Counted from the first letter of the stretch, positions 1-17,725 are shown. The stretch: DNA of 64,000 nucleotides from Mycobacterium sp. JS623 (GCF_000328565.1 NC_019966.1:6138001-6202000); one strand, 5' to 3'. Translations and numbers: made by a program. The notes: generated by a model not told the origin, from the letters alone.

Positions 1-350
1 CCGTGCTCATGGACTGGGCTGTGGGCCTTGCCTTCCCGTGCCAGCAGCCGATGCTGCACGCCAACGGCGTTACGGAGATTCCGAAGTTCCGCATCACGCC
101 CGACTACAACGCCAAGCGCAAAGACACCGACACGTGGGAGGACGGCCTCAACGGCGGCCTGCTCGGCATCACCGACCTGTTGTTGCGCGCGCACGTGATG
201 GCGACGTACCTGTCGAACGACTGGGGTCGGGATTGGGGCTCGCTGCGCAAGTTTGACACCATAGTGGATGCCGAGCCAGCGCAACTCCAATTCGGCACCG
301 CCACCCATAGTGGGCTGTGGAAGCCCGGCAAGATCCGCATCGGACCCTAA
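1..350 (+). CDS. embB: Arabinosyltransferase EmbB, C-terminal end only
   Basis: This is the 3' end of a membrane arabinosyltransferase that builds the arabinan of arabinogalactan from decaprenyl-phosphoryl-arabinose. The frame is open from base 3 and ends at the TAA at 348-350; the start lies outside the window. The visible 115 residues carry the conserved end of the Emb carbohydrate-binding region (DTWEDGLNGGLLGI, LLLRAHVM, RDWGSLRKFD) and end in GKIRIGP, which I recall as the M. tuberculosis EmbB terminus. EmbA and EmbC share parts of this region, so the paralogue choice rests on the terminus and on the neighbouring mycolate locus. Confidence 0.88.
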   Translation, partial: VLMDWAVGLAFPCQQPMLHANGVTEIPKFRITPDYNAKRKDTDTWEDGLNGGLLGITDLLLRAHVMATYLSNDWGRDWGSLRKFDTIVDAEPAQLQFGTATHSGLWKPGKIRIGP

Positions 351-1262
351 GTGGCAGACCGGATTCGACTCGGCAACGCGGCGCTGACCCGCGTGGTCGA
401 GTGGCAGGTTGACAGCCTGCCGGCGACGGTGTTCCCTCAGACCCCAACCGAGGCGTGGAATGAGCTCGCGGACGAATTCGCGCCGACTTTCTGGGCTAAT
501 GGCCACTGGCGCATCGCGTTACAGATCTGGGTTCTCGAGGTCGACGGACTCACCATTGTCGTCGACACCGGCGCCGGCAATGACCGGACGCGGCCCCGGA
601 TGGCAGTGCTGGACCACCTGGACACCGACTTCCTGGCGTCATTGCAGGGCGCGGGTGTCGATCCCGGCGACGTCGACGTCGTCATCAACACCCATCTGCA
701 CTTCGACCACGTCGGCTGGAACACCAAGCGCGACGGCGACGCTTGGGTACCGACGTTTCCCAACGCGCGCTACCTGATGCCGGAGGCCGACTACCGGCAC
801 TTTCATCCCGACAGCGCCGACCAGCGTGCCGCGCCGCAGACCGAGGACGAGCAGTCGCTGAGGGAGCATGTCCGAACGGTGTTCGCGGACAGTATTTCTC
901 CCGTGGAGAAACAGATCCAGTTGTGGTCCGAAGATTATCAACTGAGCGAGTCGGTGCGCCTGCGACCTGCGCCGGGCCACACGCCGGGATCCTCGGTGGT
1001 ATGGCTGGACGCAGGCAAGCCGGCCGTGTTCGTCGGCGACTTGACGCACTGCCCTATCCAGCTGCACCGGCCCAACGATCCATGTGTCTGGGATGAGGAC
1101 TTCGCGGCCGCGGCCGTGACACGCAAGAGAGTACTCACGGAAGCGGCGCGCCGGCGTGCTGCCGTCGTGCCCGCGCACTATCCGGGCCATGGCGGCGCAA
1201 CGGTGGTCGCCCGCGGGGACACGTTCAAGATCGACGACTGGCTGGAGCTGCCGGAGATCTAG
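351..1262 (+). CDS. MBL-fold metallo-hydrolase
   Basis: A 303-residue metallo-beta-lactamase-fold hydrolase, probably cytoplasmic. The zinc site is visible as THLHFDH at residues 114-120 (His115, His117, Asp119, His120), then PGHTPGS (His210), GDLTH (Asp230) and AHYPGHG (His276), in normal spacing and family length. The overall pattern resembles lactonase/glyoxalase-II-like members, but the substrate cannot be told from sequence. The GTG start follows the embB stop codon directly with no spacer, so it is probably co-transcribed and translationally coupled with embB. There is no signal peptide. Confidence 0.85.
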   Translation: MADRIRLGNAALTRVVEWQVDSLPATVFPQTPTEAWNELADEFAPTFWANGHWRIALQIWVLEVDGLTIVVDTGAGNDRTRPRMAVLDHLDTDFLASLQGAGVDPGDVDVVINTHLHFDHVGWNTKRDGDAWVPTFPNARYLMPEADYRHFHPDSADQRAAPQTEDEQSLREHVRTVFADSISPVEKQIQLWSEDYQLSESVRLRPAPGHTPGSSVVWLDAGKPAVFVGDLTHCPIQLHRPNDPCVWDEDFAAAAVTRKRVLTEAARRRAAVVPAHYPGHGGATVVARGDTFKIDDWLELPEI

Positions 1263-1442
1263 GCCCGGCACCGGCAAGGAAGCTCCGACCCCTAATGGTT
1301 GAAGGTGCCCAGCTCTGCGCGACAAAGTCGCGGGGACTGTCGCGGGCAGCGACACTGTCGCCAAGAGCCGGGCATTGATCAGATCTGTCGACTAGCCGGT
1401 CTGCGGCCGATTCGCCGTGGCCGCAATCCAAGTATCAGGTCG

Positions 1443-2816
1443 TCACGACGGCGGCGTCGCGGTCACCGTCCCGTTGCTCTGCAGAATGTCGTCGTGACAG
1501 TCCAGATGCGTCTGCCCGGTCTGCTCCATGCACACCAACACCGGTGCCTCCGTCTCCGACGGATACACCTCGTCGTTCGGGCCCGCCGTGGCGGTCGGGC
1601 TGGAGATCTCGCCCGGATACAGCGACCAGATCGTGCCATTGGTGGTCGGCAGGTGCGCGCAGTAGGCGGGCGCGCCGCCTTCGGTGATGCCTGCTGCGCC
1701 CAACGTCGCGCACTTGGCCCCAACCACCACCACCGGCAGCGTGACATTGCCCGGCGCGGCGGGCGCTGACGACTGCGGCGGCTTCACCGCTTCCGAGTGG
1801 TCGCGCGTCCTGTCGAACACAACGAAACCGACTGCGCCAATGGCGATCACGACAATTGCGGCCGCAGCGCCGGTGAGCAGGCGCCGCCGTGATTGAGTCT
1901 CCCCCCGTTTGGCATGCCGCGGGCCTGTCGCTGCGATTGCGAGCTTCGTCGCGTCAGGACTGAGATCCTGTTCGTTGATGCCGATGTGATGCGCCAGCGC
2001 ACGGGCGAAGTCAATGCACTTGTCATAGCGGTCGCGCGGCGACTTCGCGAGCGCCTTCTCGAAAACCGGGCCGAGGTCAGCCAACTCCGGCCGTCGCGTC
2101 CCGATCTTCGGCGGAGCGGCGGTCAAGTGCTGGCTGATCACCACAGCGGGGTTGGAATGCTGGAATGGCGGTGTGCCGGTGAGTAATTGGAAGGCCGTGG
2201 CGGCCAACGCATACTGGTCGGCTCGGCCATCGATATCTTCGCCCTTGAGCTGCTCCGGTGCGGCGTAGGCGACGGTGCCCACGGTCATGTTGGTTCCGGT
2301 CAGCGCGCTTGATTCCCCGATCCAGCGGGCAATCCCGAAGTCAGCCAACATGATCCGCGCACCATCGGCATCGCCGTTGGTCATCAGAATGTTGGTAGGC
2401 TTCACGTCACGATGCAGCAGGCCCTTCTGATGGGCATAGTCGAGCGCGCCAGCGACGGCAGTGACGATCCGCACCACTTCGTGAGGCGGCATGCCGTCCG
2501 GATAGCACTCAGCGAGCAGGCGTCCCGCATCGGTACCCTCGACGTAGTCCATTGAGATCCACAGCTGCCCGTCGACGTCGCCCCGGTCGTGCACCTCGAC
2601 GATGTGCGGATGCCACAGCGTCGCAGCGATATCGGCTTCCCGGTTGAACCGTTGCCGGTACTCGCTTTCCGCACAGACCGACGCCGAAAGCACCTTGAGC
2701 GCGTCGCGCCGCGGCAGCCGCGGATGCTGGGCCAGATACACCTCGCCCATCCCGCCAACACCCAGGGATCGCAGGATCGTGTACCCCGCGATCACCTCGC
2801 CCTCGGCTAGCGGCAT
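1443..2816 (-). CDS. Membrane-anchored serine/threonine protein kinase
   Basis: A 457-residue Pkn-type eukaryotic-like kinase. The cytoplasmic kinase domain spans about residues 10-275, with glycine loop GVGGMGEV (19-26), ATP lysine Lys41, catalytic HRDVKPTN (135-142), DFG (159-161) and APE (186-188), all intact. A single membrane helix at about 313-334 precedes an extracellular domain of about 120 residues with at least four cysteines, so it is likely a disulfide-bonded sensor domain. That domain is not PASTA. It lies 17 bp downstream of the giant propeller gene on the same strand, so the two probably form one transcript. I cannot assign it to a specific M. tuberculosis Pkn. Confidence 0.9.
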   Translation of the reverse strand: MPLAEGEVIAGYTILRSLGVGGMGEVYLAQHPRLPRRDALKVLSASVCAESEYRQRFNREADIAATLWHPHIVEVHDRGDVDGQLWISMDYVEGTDAGRLLAECYPDGMPPHEVVRIVTAVAGALDYAHQKGLLHRDVKPTNILMTNGDADGARIMLADFGIARWIGESSALTGTNMTVGTVAYAAPEQLKGEDIDGRADQYALAATAFQLLTGTPPFQHSNPAVVISQHLTAAPPKIGTRRPELADLGPVFEKALAKSPRDRYDKCIDFARALAHHIGINEQDLSPDATKLAIAATGPRHAKRGETQSRRRLLTGAAAAIVVIAIGAVGFVVFDRTRDHSEAVKPPQSSAPAAPGNVTLPVVVVGAKCATLGAAGITEGGAPAYCAHLPTTNGTIWSLYPGEISSPTATAGPNDEVYPSETEAPVLVCMEQTGQTHLDCHDDILQSNGTVTATPPS

Positions 2817-2833
2817 GGGCGCAGCTTAGTACC

Positions 2834-5800
2834 TCACACTTGCGCTGCGACCGAATCGCCGACCGGGACGATGTGGAAGAAGTAGGAGAACGAACCGTCG
2901 GCGTTCGTGATCTTGGTGGTGACGTACATCTGGGTGCGGTCTTCGTTGAACGTGTAGCCGTACACCGCGCCATCGATGTTCACTGGATCGCCGCTCACCG
3001 TCCCGGTCGACCAGTCGATGCGAGTGAGCGCCGTTGTGGCACTGCCGTCGGCCGCCGTCGTCTGGGTCAACTCGTAGTATCCGTCGTCCTGGTAGTTGTA
3101 CGTGTATCCGCGTTCGGTGCCGGCCAGCACGATCGGTTGCCCGACGACGTCTCCGGTTACGAGGTCGACCATCGTGAGCCGTGTGATAGACCCGCCTGCG
3201 CCGTCGATGTGAGTGACCTGAATGGCCCTGGTCGCCGAACTCGGCGTGTACCGCACGCGCAGCGAGTTATCCCCGTACCAATCCGAGGTATACCCTTCTC
3301 CCTCGACGTCGAGGGTCGTCAATACGCTGGTTTCGCGGTCGAGGAAGATCAGCCGTGTCGAGACCGAGCCGTCCGCGGCGATCTGTTTGGTGCGCATCAC
3401 GAGGTTTCCGAGGGCGCCGTAGCCGTAGTTATACCCGCTGATCGGGATGCCGCCCACCTCGACGGGACCGTCACCCAATGCGGTTCCCGTGGTGAGATCG
3501 ATGGCCAGGAAGCGGGTCCTGATCGACGCCGGATCGTAGTTGCCTGAGTAATACTCGCCGTCGATGGTGAAGACATACATCGTGTTTCCGTCGGCGCTGT
3601 ACGAGAATGGACTCGATCCGTACGAGTACACGGAGGAATAGCCGTGCACGACGATCGGCTCCGCGTCGCCGACCACGAAGACCATCTCCATGGTCGATCG
3701 GTCGGGATTCTCCACGTCGTCCACATGGGTGTAGACCGTTACGGTCTTACCATTGGGTGTTTGGAAGGTCCCGGAGCTGAGTGTGCCCTCAGGTAGTGGG
3801 TTCAAGACCGCGCCGGTTCGCGTGTCGATCACCACGGAGCGCGTGACGCTGGTCGAGGCCGTGTAGTCGTAGGTCGACAGGGTTATCTGCGATTCGTCGG
3901 CACTGAGGTTCGGCGATTGGTAGCCGGGGTCCCCGCCGAGCACGACCGGTGCGCCGAGCACCAGCCCGGTGTCGGTGTCGACGAGCGCCATGGTGGTGGT
4001 CCGACCGCCGTCGGCATCGTAGGAGACACCCACCAGCACGACCCGGCTGCCGTCGATCAGCCACTTGGTCTCCTTCAGCTGACCGCGATAGGCATCGATG
4101 GTGACGGTCGGTGCCGCCTCGCCGGTATCGAGGTTGTACACGGTGAAGGCGACGGTGTTGGCGGATTCGTCGCTGGTGGTCACGTAGGCGCGGGTGCCCT
4201 CGTCGTTGAAATCCACGGAGTTGTTCAGAGCGCCAAGCGTGATCGCGGGCCCGACGAGGGCGCCGGTCCGGGTGTCCAGCGTCGTCACCCCGCTCGGCCT
4301 GGCGGTGTAGTAGGTGCACCCATTTCCGCAGGATCCGGTTATCTGGGTGTAGCTGACGAAATGGACCCGGGTGTCGTCGGAGTTGAACACCACGTCGGAT
4401 GAGTAGTAGTCGGAGTTGGCGACGGGTACCGGCGAACCGATCAACGTGCCCGTCTCGGCATCGATGAGGCCGGCCTTTCGGGTGTAGACGTTGGTCTGCT
4501 GGACGGGGTCGTATTGGTAACTATTGACCGCATATGCGGCCAGGCTTCCGTCGTCGTTGAATCGCAGGTAGCCGTAGCGGTCGTAGCCCTGGATTGTCAG
4601 CGGAGTGTTGACCGGAAGGCCCGTCGCTTCATCGATGACCGCCACACGTGTGACGGTCTGGCTCTCGTCGTGCGTCATGAAGTAGGACCGGTATCCGGCG
4701 TAGTCGCGCTGCAGAGACTGATAGTAGCCGTCGAGCTGGACGGGCCGCCCGAGGACGGTACCGTCCTCGACGTTCATGATCGTGAAAGTGGTTGCAGGAG
4801 AGCCACTTTGGTTTTGCTCAGCGAGATATATGCGGGATTGTTCCTGATTTTCGTACGCATACTGAAAGCTGTGGCCTGCGAGGAGCGAATCGCCCACCAG
4901 CGCACCGGTTTCTGTGTTGACGATGCGCAGTGAGATGTTGTCGTTGCTGCGGTTGTAGCCCCGGAAGAACAAGCGGCTGCCGTCTTCGTTGAAGTCGAGG
5001 CCATAGTCCGCATAGGGCAGATTGCCGCTGACGACCACCGGCTGACCAAGCACCACTCCGGATTCCGCATCAATAACCACAAGCGAACCGGTGGCGTTGT
5101 AGTAATCGTAGTTGCTCACTGCGGTGAGATATCCTCGGTCGCCGACGAACTCGAGTTTTCTCAAGCTCCCGTCGAGTAACGTCTGCTGCCCGACCTGGGT
5201 ACCGGTCCGGATGTCGACGACCGCCATCTCGGTCGTGTAGTGGTACCTGTAGTCATCGTTGGAGTAGGTACTGGTCCCACCGAGCAGATAGGCGTATCCG
5301 TTGACGACCTGCAGCGAGTTCGAGTAATAACCGTCGACGTCGACCGGCTGGCCCACGATACGACCGTTTTCGGTGTCGACCGTGGTCAGTGAGCTCGTGG
5401 TGCGGTTGTTCACATAGTCGTAGTGGTTCTGCGTGATGAGTGCGCGAGTCCCGTCCTCGCTGAGGGTCAGCCCGTAGAACTCGGTGTCGAAGGGAATCGG
5501 TTCGCCGACGACGAGTCCGCTGTGGGTGTCGACAATTGTCAGCGTCGAGGCTTCGCCAGTTTCCTGGCTGTACGTGTAACTGGAGAGGTATGCCCGCGAG
5601 TGGTCGGCATCGAACACTGGTTCCTGGTAATAACCCTGCATGGAGACGACATCTCCGACGATGTCTCCCGTGGTCGTGTCGAGAACCGTGAAGGTGTAGT
5701 CCTGGTAGTCGTTTCCGGGATCGGAAATGAGATAGACCTTGCTGTAGTCGTTGTACGAGGGGAAGTCGATGCGGCGGAACGAATGGTCCACCGTCACGTC

Positions 5801-8800
5801 TTGCGCCAGCACGGCGCCGGTCTCAGCGTCGATGATGCGCAACGCGCTCGGCAGCGACGACTGGTAATAGTCGGGACGTGCGACCATCAGTACCCGCTTG
5901 CCGTCGTCGGTGATTCGCACATCGACGTAGCCAGAGTTACCTGCGGCGGTCAGCGACGTGGGCCCGCCGATGATCGACGCGGTCTCCATGTCAACGACGG
6001 TGACGGTCGCCGTGCGGTAGTCCGACGAGTAACCGGTGAACACGGCCCGAGACTTGTCAGCATTGAGCTGCGGGTAGGCATTGCCCGTGATGGCGAGGCG
6101 GTCGCCGACGACGGTGCCTGTTTCGGTGTTCACGATGACGAAGTCGGTCGTGCCCGAGGCACTGTCATACCCACTGAGATAGTAACGGCTTCTGTCGTCG
6201 TTGAACCCCGTCAAGCCATAGCCACTGCCGGTGACGGAGACAGGTGTACCGATCTCTGCGCCGGTCGCCACGTCAACCACAGTGAACGTCGAGCTGCTCT
6301 GATTGTCGTACGAACGCGTGATCAAGTAGGCGCGCTTGCCATCTGCGCTGAATTGCAGGTCCCCGTTGTACGCGTAACCCGGCCGCGTGATCGAGGAGCC
6401 CACCTGCGTCCCCGAGGTGGTGTCGATGATCTGGACGACCGTCGAACGCACTCCCGTCTCTGGATCGACCACCTGGCTGTACTCGTAGACGCGCGTGCCG
6501 TCAGGGCTCATCCGTGTTTGAGATGGCGTTCCTGCCAACAGAATTGGCTGGCCGACCAGGCCGTTGTCAACGGTCGGAGCGATGGTGACCGTGACCGACA
6601 CGGGCGTGCTGGCGCCGGCAGCATCGGTGACGGTGAAGGTCAGCGTGTCCGTGTCGACGCCCTGCGTTGCCGCAGCCGCATCTCGCGCGTCTTGATTCGG
6701 GGTGTAGCTGTATGTAGCGGTCGTCACGCCATTCGTGGTGACACTGCCGGTGGGCAATAGCGTTCCAGTCGTTGGACTGGGTGGCGTGATGGTGACGGCG
6801 TCTCCGTCCGGGTCACTTGCGGTGATGGTGACCGTGAGAGTGCCTGTCTCGGTGTCGGGCTCGGCCGCCGAAGCCTGCCCGCCCGGGGCGACGTTGTCGG
6901 GCAGCGCGTTCAACGAGATTGTGGTGACGGTGCGAGCATTCTGGTTGATGACGTAAGCCTTTGTCCCATCCTGGGATAGCGCTACGCCGACGGGCCCGTC
7001 GCCCACGGGGATCGTCATCGCCACGGTGTTCGTCGCGGTGTTGATGACGGACACGCTGTCGCTGCCCGAGTTCGTGACGAAGGCCAGACCGCCAGGACTG
7101 ACGGCTATGCCGTACGGCGCATCGCCAACCGGAATAGGCTGGCCCACAACAGTATTGGTCGTCGTGTTGATCACCGACACAGAGTCGGCGCTGAAATTCG
7201 TCACATAGGCGCGCGTACCGTCTGGTGAAACATCGACTCCGAACGGCTGGCTACCCACAGGGACTGTGGCGACCACTGCATTGGTGGCGGTGTTGATCAC
7301 CGAGACGGTGTTGCTGTTCAAATTGGTCACGTACGCACGGGTGCCATCCGTGTTGAAGCTGACGTTGGCCGGCGTGGTGCCCACCGGTATCGTGCCCAGC
7401 ACCATGTTGTTGGTGGCGTTGATGACGGACACCGTCCCGCTGGAGGAGTTCGTCACATAAGCGCGCGTGCCGTCGGGCGATACGGCCACGCCTGCCGGCC
7501 CGTTCCCTACGGGGATGGTGGCCAGCACGGAGTTGTTGGCAGTGTTGATGACGGTGATGTTCGCGCTGTTCAGATTGGTGACGTAGGCACGCGTGCCTGC
7601 GGGGTTGACCGCCACGCCGAACGGCGTCGTTCCGGCCGGGACCGTCGCGATCACTGTGTTGGTGACGGTGTTGATCACCGACACTGTGCCGTTGAAATTC
7701 GTTATATAGGCCCGTGATCCGTCCGGGGACACCGCGCCGAAAGCGGGTGTGCCGTCGACGGTGACTGGGGTGGTTACGCTCAGCGCGGCCGGCCTGACCG
7801 GGACTGTCACGGGTACCGCGACCGTCGTGCTGCCATCGCCGACGGTGACGGTGAAGGTGTCGCTGTCGGCTCCGGGAGTTTGGCCCGCGGCCAGCCGCGC
7901 GGCCGACGTGGGGACGTAGGTGTACGTGCCCGTAGCCGCATTGACGGTGACCGTTCCGCGCGCGGGGGTGCCTGTTACGGTGTACGACAACGGTTCTGAG
8001 TCGGTCACATTCAACGCACCGGTGACCGCACCAATGGCGGTATCACCGAGAACGACTGTCGGCGGTCCGGTAACCGTCGGCGGCGCATCGGTGACCACCC
8101 AGATCGGGGTAACCGTGTCGGAAGCCTGGTTCGCGACCAACAGGTGGGCACCGTCAGGCGAGACCACGACGCCGATCGGGGATCCGCCAACCGCTACCGG
8201 GGTGCCGATGACGGTGTTGGTCTTGGTGTCGATGACGGTGAATGTGCCGGCGGTCTGGCTGGTCACATACGCCAGACTGCCGTCACCTGAGACTGCGACG
8301 TCGTAAGCCCCGGCACCGACTGGGATCGGAGACCCCACAACGGTATTGGTCGCAGTGTCGATCACCGTGACGCGACCCGGGTTCAGACTGGTGACGTACG
8401 CGCGAGTACCGTCCGGCGAGAAAGCCACGCCGAAGGGCTGCGCGCCCACGGGGATCGTCGCCAACAACGCCCCGGTGGTGGTCGAATAGGCGGTGACCGC
8501 CGATCCGTTCAATTTGGTCACGTACGCGGTGGCACCGTTCGGACTGACCGCAATGCTGGCCGGGGTTCCCGTCGCGGGGACAGCGGCGACAACCGTGTTG
8601 GTGCTGGTGTTGATCACCGAGATCGTGTTCGAGCCTGCATTCGTGACGTAGGCCCACGCGCCATCAGCCGACAAAGCGACATCCGACGGGAGGCTGCCCA
8701 CCGGCACGGTCGCCACCACCGTGTTCGTGGCCGTGTTGATCACCGAAACGCTGTTGGCACCCAGGTTTGCGACATACGCGCGTGTGCCCGCCGTGTTCAG

Positions 8801-10390
8801 CGTCACGCCATATGGGCTAGCACCTACCGGGACGGTCGCGACCACGGCGTTGGTGGCGGTATTGATCACTGAGATGGTGCCCGCATTGACGTTGCCCACA
8901 TAAGCGCGCGTGCCATCGGGGCTGATGGCGCCGAACGACGGGCCGTCACCTCCCGCCACCGGTGTGCCGACCGAGAGGACCGTCGGGCTGATCGTCACCG
9001 TCACCGGAACCGCAACCGACAACTCACCGTCACTGGCGGTCACTGTGAAACTGTCCGTATCGGCGGAGGGCGTCAGCCCCGCGCGCAGCCGGGCCGCCTG
9101 CGTCGGCGTGTAGGTGTAGATTCCATTGGCGGAATTGACGGTCACCGTACCCCCGGCGGGTGTCCCGCTCACCGTGTAAATCAACGGCGAGGTCTCCGCG
9201 TCCGCCACGTTCAGGTTTCCGCTTACCACACCGGTGACTGGATCGGGAGCGCCGACTGTTGGCGGGGCCGTCGCGGCCGGCGGCGTATTCGTCACCAGCG
9301 CCGCCATCCTCGCGAACGACGGGGACTGTGGCAATTCGGTGACGGGTACTTCGCCGATGGGCTGACTGCTCGCGGTCAGGTTGCTTACGGTTGTTGGCGA
9401 TTCAGATGGGAGGGCCCGCTCCACTTCGCGCCGGGCCCACGCCAGTACCGCCAACAGCAGCGGGGATCCGGCTGGCGTCGCTGGTCCCGGCGCTACGAAC
9501 GGGGCCAGCACGCTCGAGACGAACGTCGACACGAGGTGGGCGCCGGTGGTCGATGGTATCGCTGCAGGAGCCTGAGCCTGCGTCTCCACCGCCTCAACCC
9601 CATCAGTCGAGTGGACGGCTCCTATCGATTGCGGTGCCCGCAATGTTGTAGGAGTCAGCGGAGCACCTCCGGTCACCGAGAGGGTCGATGTCGCTACTGG
9701 CGCGACTGTCCCTGCGTTGGTGCCGATCGAATGCGCCGGCGAAGGCGCGGTGGCGGTCGTCGCCTCTCGGACCGACGAACCAGAATTCCGCGCGGCAGGC
9801 GGCGCGGCTGTGGCGTTGGTGGTGGGAGGTGTCGTCAGTCCGGGACTGAGGTGGCCCCCATCGGATGGCTCCGGTTCGGCCGTGGACACCGGCTGGTTTG
9901 ACGCGTTGGGGCCGTACGACGAGGTCGGCGCATTCGCACCCGTCGGCGGCGCCGATGTGGAGACCACTCCGGTCGGCGTCGGCTTCGTGTCGCCCACCGA
10001 CGCGTCCTGCAGGCTCGTGTTGGCAGCAGGCGGGCTCAGCGTGGCGCCAGTCGTCGGCTGGCTGGGGGCGCCGTTGGCGGTGTCGGGCGTGCCAGATGTC
10101 GCTTCTGTGGAGCCTGACTCGGAGGTACCGGTCCCTGCGGAGCCGTCATCTGTGGTGGCGAACGCCACGCCGTGACCATTGGTCACCGCGACGCCCACCC
10201 CCAGTGCGACCGCCAGCGCACCGACGCGTCCGACGTAACTCGCATATCGCAAGGTCTTCCGCGCCCGGGTGTCCATGAGCGGAGCCGCTTGGGAGCGATA
10301 GGCCGGAGTCAACGACAAAATGCTCGGTAGCGGAGCTACCGAGGGTGTCAAACGGTTCGACTTTGCTGTTTGAGCGGGCCGCTTGGCCAT
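2834..10390 (-). CDS. Giant secreted beta-propeller surface protein
   Basis: A predicted exported protein of about 2518 residues. The ATG at 10388-10390 is preferred over one 24 bp upstream because GGGAGGGA sits just before it. Approximate layout: a long positively charged N-terminus with a signal helix ending near GVAFA (about residues 50-80); Ser/Thr/Ala/Pro-rich linker to about 380; cadherin/VCBS-like domain 384-470; seven YVTN blades 470-763; second cadherin-like domain 767-863; seven more YVTN blades 867-1167; third Ig/cadherin-like domain 1167-1273. The last 1240 residues hold about 23 degenerate units of roughly 54 residues around VDTETGxxVGxPV. The whole is compatible with several stacked propellers. 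No sortase motif, catalytic site or transmembrane anchor is seen. Function is unknown; adhesion or sensing is inference. A kinase gene follows after 17 bp. Confidence 0.85.
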   Translation of the reverse strand: MAKRPAQTAKSNRLTPSVAPLPSILSLTPAYRSQAAPLMDTRARKTLRYASYVGRVGALAVALGVGVAVTNGHGVAFATTDDGSAGTGTSESGSTEATSGTPDTANGAPSQPTTGATLSPPAANTSLQDASVGDTKPTPTGVVSTSAPPTGANAPTSSYGPNASNQPVSTAEPEPSDGGHLSPGLTTPPTTNATAAPPAARNSGSSVREATTATAPSPAHSIGTNAGTVAPVATSTLSVTGGAPLTPTTLRAPQSIGAVHSTDGVEAVETQAQAPAAIPSTTGAHLVSTFVSSVLAPFVAPGPATPAGSPLLLAVLAWARREVERALPSESPTTVSNLTASSQPIGEVPVTELPQSPSFARMAALVTNTPPAATAPPTVGAPDPVTGVVSGNLNVADAETSPLIYTVSGTPAGGTVTVNSANGIYTYTPTQAARLRAGLTPSADTDSFTVTASDGELSVAVPVTVTISPTVLSVGTPVAGGDGPSFGAISPDGTRAYVGNVNAGTISVINTATNAVVATVPVGASPYGVTLNTAGTRAYVANLGANSVSVINTATNTVVATVPVGSLPSDVALSADGAWAYVTNAGSNTISVINTSTNTVVAAVPATGTPASIAVSPNGATAYVTKLNGSAVTAYSTTTGALLATIPVGAQPFGVAFSPDGTRAYVTSLNPGRVTVIDTATNTVVGSPIPVGAGAYDVAVSGDGSLAYVTSQTAGTFTVIDTKTNTVIGTPVAVGGSPIGVVVSPDGAHLLVANQASDTVTPIWVVTDAPPTVTGPPTVVLGDTAIGAVTGALNVTDSEPLSYTVTGTPARGTVTVNAATGTYTYVPTSAARLAAGQTPGADSDTFTVTVGDGSTTVAVPVTVPVRPAALSVTTPVTVDGTPAFGAVSPDGSRAYITNFNGTVSVINTVTNTVIATVPAGTTPFGVAVNPAGTRAYVTNLNSANITVINTANNSVLATIPVGNGPAGVAVSPDGTRAYVTNSSSGTVSVINATNNMVLGTIPVGTTPANVSFNTDGTRAYVTNLNSNTVSVINTATNAVVATVPVGSQPFGVDVSPDGTRAYVTNFSADSVSVINTTTNTVVGQPIPVGDAPYGIAVSPGGLAFVTNSGSDSVSVINTATNTVAMTIPVGDGPVGVALSQDGTKAYVINQNARTVTTISLNALPDNVAPGGQASAAEPDTETGTLTVTITASDPDGDAVTITPPSPTTGTLLPTGSVTTNGVTTATYSYTPNQDARDAAAATQGVDTDTLTFTVTDAAGASTPVSVTVTIAPTVDNGLVGQPILLAGTPSQTRMSPDGTRVYEYSQVVDPETGVRSTVVQIIDTTSGTQVGSSITRPGYAYNGDLQFSADGKRAYLITRSYDNQSSSTFTVVDVATGAEIGTPVSVTGSGYGLTGFNDDRSRYYLSGYDSASGTTDFVIVNTETGTVVGDRLAITGNAYPQLNADKSRAVFTGYSSDYRTATVTVVDMETASIIGGPTSLTAAGNSGYVDVRITDDGKRVLMVARPDYYQSSLPSALRIIDAETGAVLAQDVTVDHSFRRIDFPSYNDYSKVYLISDPGNDYQDYTFTVLDTTTGDIVGDVVSMQGYYQEPVFDADHSRAYLSSYTYSQETGEASTLTIVDTHSGLVVGEPIPFDTEFYGLTLSEDGTRALITQNHYDYVNNRTTSSLTTVDTENGRIVGQPVDVDGYYSNSLQVVNGYAYLLGGTSTYSNDDYRYHYTTEMAVVDIRTGTQVGQQTLLDGSLRKLEFVGDRGYLTAVSNYDYYNATGSLVVIDAESGVVLGQPVVVSGNLPYADYGLDFNEDGSRLFFRGYNRSNDNISLRIVNTETGALVGDSLLAGHSFQYAYENQEQSRIYLAEQNQSGSPATTFTIMNVEDGTVLGRPVQLDGYYQSLQRDYAGYRSYFMTHDESQTVTRVAVIDEATGLPVNTPLTIQGYDRYGYLRFNDDGSLAAYAVNSYQYDPVQQTNVYTRKAGLIDAETGTLIGSPVPVANSDYYSSDVVFNSDDTRVHFVSYTQITGSCGNGCTYYTARPSGVTTLDTRTGALVGPAITLGALNNSVDFNDEGTRAYVTTSDESANTVAFTVYNLDTGEAAPTVTIDAYRGQLKETKWLIDGSRVVLVGVSYDADGGRTTTMALVDTDTGLVLGAPVVLGGDPGYQSPNLSADESQITLSTYDYTASTSVTRSVVIDTRTGAVLNPLPEGTLSSGTFQTPNGKTVTVYTHVDDVENPDRSTMEMVFVVGDAEPIVVHGYSSVYSYGSSPFSYSADGNTMYVFTIDGEYYSGNYDPASIRTRFLAIDLTTGTALGDGPVEVGGIPISGYNYGYGALGNLVMRTKQIAADGSVSTRLIFLDRETSVLTTLDVEGEGYTSDWYGDNSLRVRYTPSSATRAIQVTHIDGAGGSITRLTMVDLVTGDVVGQPIVLAGTERGYTYNYQDDGYYELTQTTAADGSATTALTRIDWSTGTVSGDPVNIDGAVYGYTFNEDRTQMYVTTKITNADGSFSYFFHIVPVGDSVAAQV

Positions 10391-10675
10391 GAGTCCCTCC
10401 CGGATTGCGCACACGCATGCAAGATCACTGCGTATAGATAGGCGTTCGCGAGTCGAACTGATGACGGAGGCAATGACGTCAGGGCGAGGCGGTTTGCTTC
10501 ACACCCGCCCGGACCGTCCCCCGGTCTTCACAGTTAACTCGTATTTGACGCTAAGGAAAGGGGTGCTTCCGAGGAATCGGGTGTTTCCCTATAGTTCACA
10601 AATTTTTCAGAGGGAACAGACGGTCGACTCCCAGCTTGGCGGAAGTCGGTGGGGCTCGCCGATCGTCGCGGCCGC

Positions 10676-17661
<6,986 letters not shown>

Positions 17662-17725
17662 TTTCAGGCCACCTTTGATTGACCACGCGCCCGTCGTCCG
17701 CTGGTCTTTTCGGTTCGGTCAGCAG

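Noticed and set aside
10415..10675. Possible riboswitch in the 285-bp gap before the propeller gene
   Set aside because: I compared it by eye with mycobacterial ydaO/c-di-AMP and other leader types and saw no conserved core. Only a weak TATACG element is visible.
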